A DNA stretch of 14,771 nucleotides from positions 1-14,771 of the forward strand of contig CAYXBP010000032.1 of assembly GCA_964463355.1 (NCBI GenBank). The letters are read 5' to 3'. How positions within the stretch are numbered: position 1 is the first letter of the stretch; each line of letters starts with the position of its first letter. The notes under the pieces are model-generated. The model did no database searches. It was not told the origin of the DNA and worked only from the letters and a program-made list of their open reading frames with translations. The position numbers and the translations under genes were made by a program. Positions 14,702-14,771 of the stretch are shown here, piece by piece. The stretch comes from Firm-04 sp964463355. GTDB lineage: Bacteria > Bacillota > Clostridia > Oscillospirales > Ruminococcaceae.

Positions 14702-14771
14702 TGCGCCGGAAGGGATTCGAACCCCCGACCTACTGGTTCGTAGCCAGTCACTCTATCCAACTGAGCTACCG
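14702..14771 (-). tRNA. tRNA-Arg (anticodon ACG), 5' end cut by the window edge
   Basis: The complement begins CGGTAGCTCAGTTGGATAGA, has anticodon stem ACTGG/CCAGT around CTACGAA (anticodon ACG, read as ICG after deamination), T arm with GGTTCGAATCC, and acceptor strand CCGGCGC with discriminator A at 14702. About four bases of the 5' acceptor strand lie beyond 14771. The 3' CCA is not encoded. Confidence 0.95.

Noticed and set aside
1..14771. CRISPR arrays, insertion sequences, prophage or defence genes
   Set aside because: No spaced direct repeats, transposase or phage motifs were seen on either strand.

Overview
The window looks like chromosomal DNA of a Gram-positive gut or rumen clostridium close to Ruminococcus. 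This rests on strong AGGAGG-type ribosome binding sites, sigma-A promoters with extended -10 boxes, TTG starts, and a secreted esterase carrying a type I dockerin in the CBM22-dockerin-CE4 order known from Ruminococcus flavefaciens xylanases. No mobile element, CRISPR array or phage gene is visible. The assignment is inference; there is no 16S or other marker here.

Layout. Positions 1-100 hold the 3' end and terminator of a gene outside the window. 335-1872 is a two-gene operon: a DUF5662-type protein starting at a TTG, overlapping by ATGA a TIM-barrel-like protein that resembles peptidase U32. 1906-7096 is the most interesting unit: a promoter, an 18-codon leucine-rich leader ORF, mutually exclusive antiterminator and terminator hairpins, then an XRE-cupin regulator, an acyl-CoA synthetase of the medium-chain type, and an 840-residue fusion of a sugar-isomerase-like TIM barrel with a second acyl-CoA synthetase. 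A terminator at 7132-7173 separates this from genes on the minus strand: a copper P-type ATPase with a CopZ-like C-terminal domain (7199-9700) and a secreted CE4 esterase (9867-11348), each with its own promoter. Divergent from the esterase is a membrane-anchored S11 (D,D-carboxypeptidase-like) protein that has lost its catalytic Ser and Lys. An ArsR-type regulator with a nitroreductase follows, then tRNA-Leu(UAA) on the plus strand converging on a truncated tRNA-Arg(ACG) on the minus strand.

How the parts may work together. The leader of the acyl-CoA synthetase operon has the geometry of ribosome-mediated attenuation. Ruminococci are known to take up branched-chain volatile fatty acids and carboxylate their CoA esters to make branched-chain amino acids. 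A leucine-sensing attenuator in front of acid-activating enzymes would fit that physiology; this link is inference. The copper pump carries a good internal ribosome binding site and ATG exactly where a 69-residue CopZ chaperone would begin, so the locus may make both pump and chaperone from one ORF.
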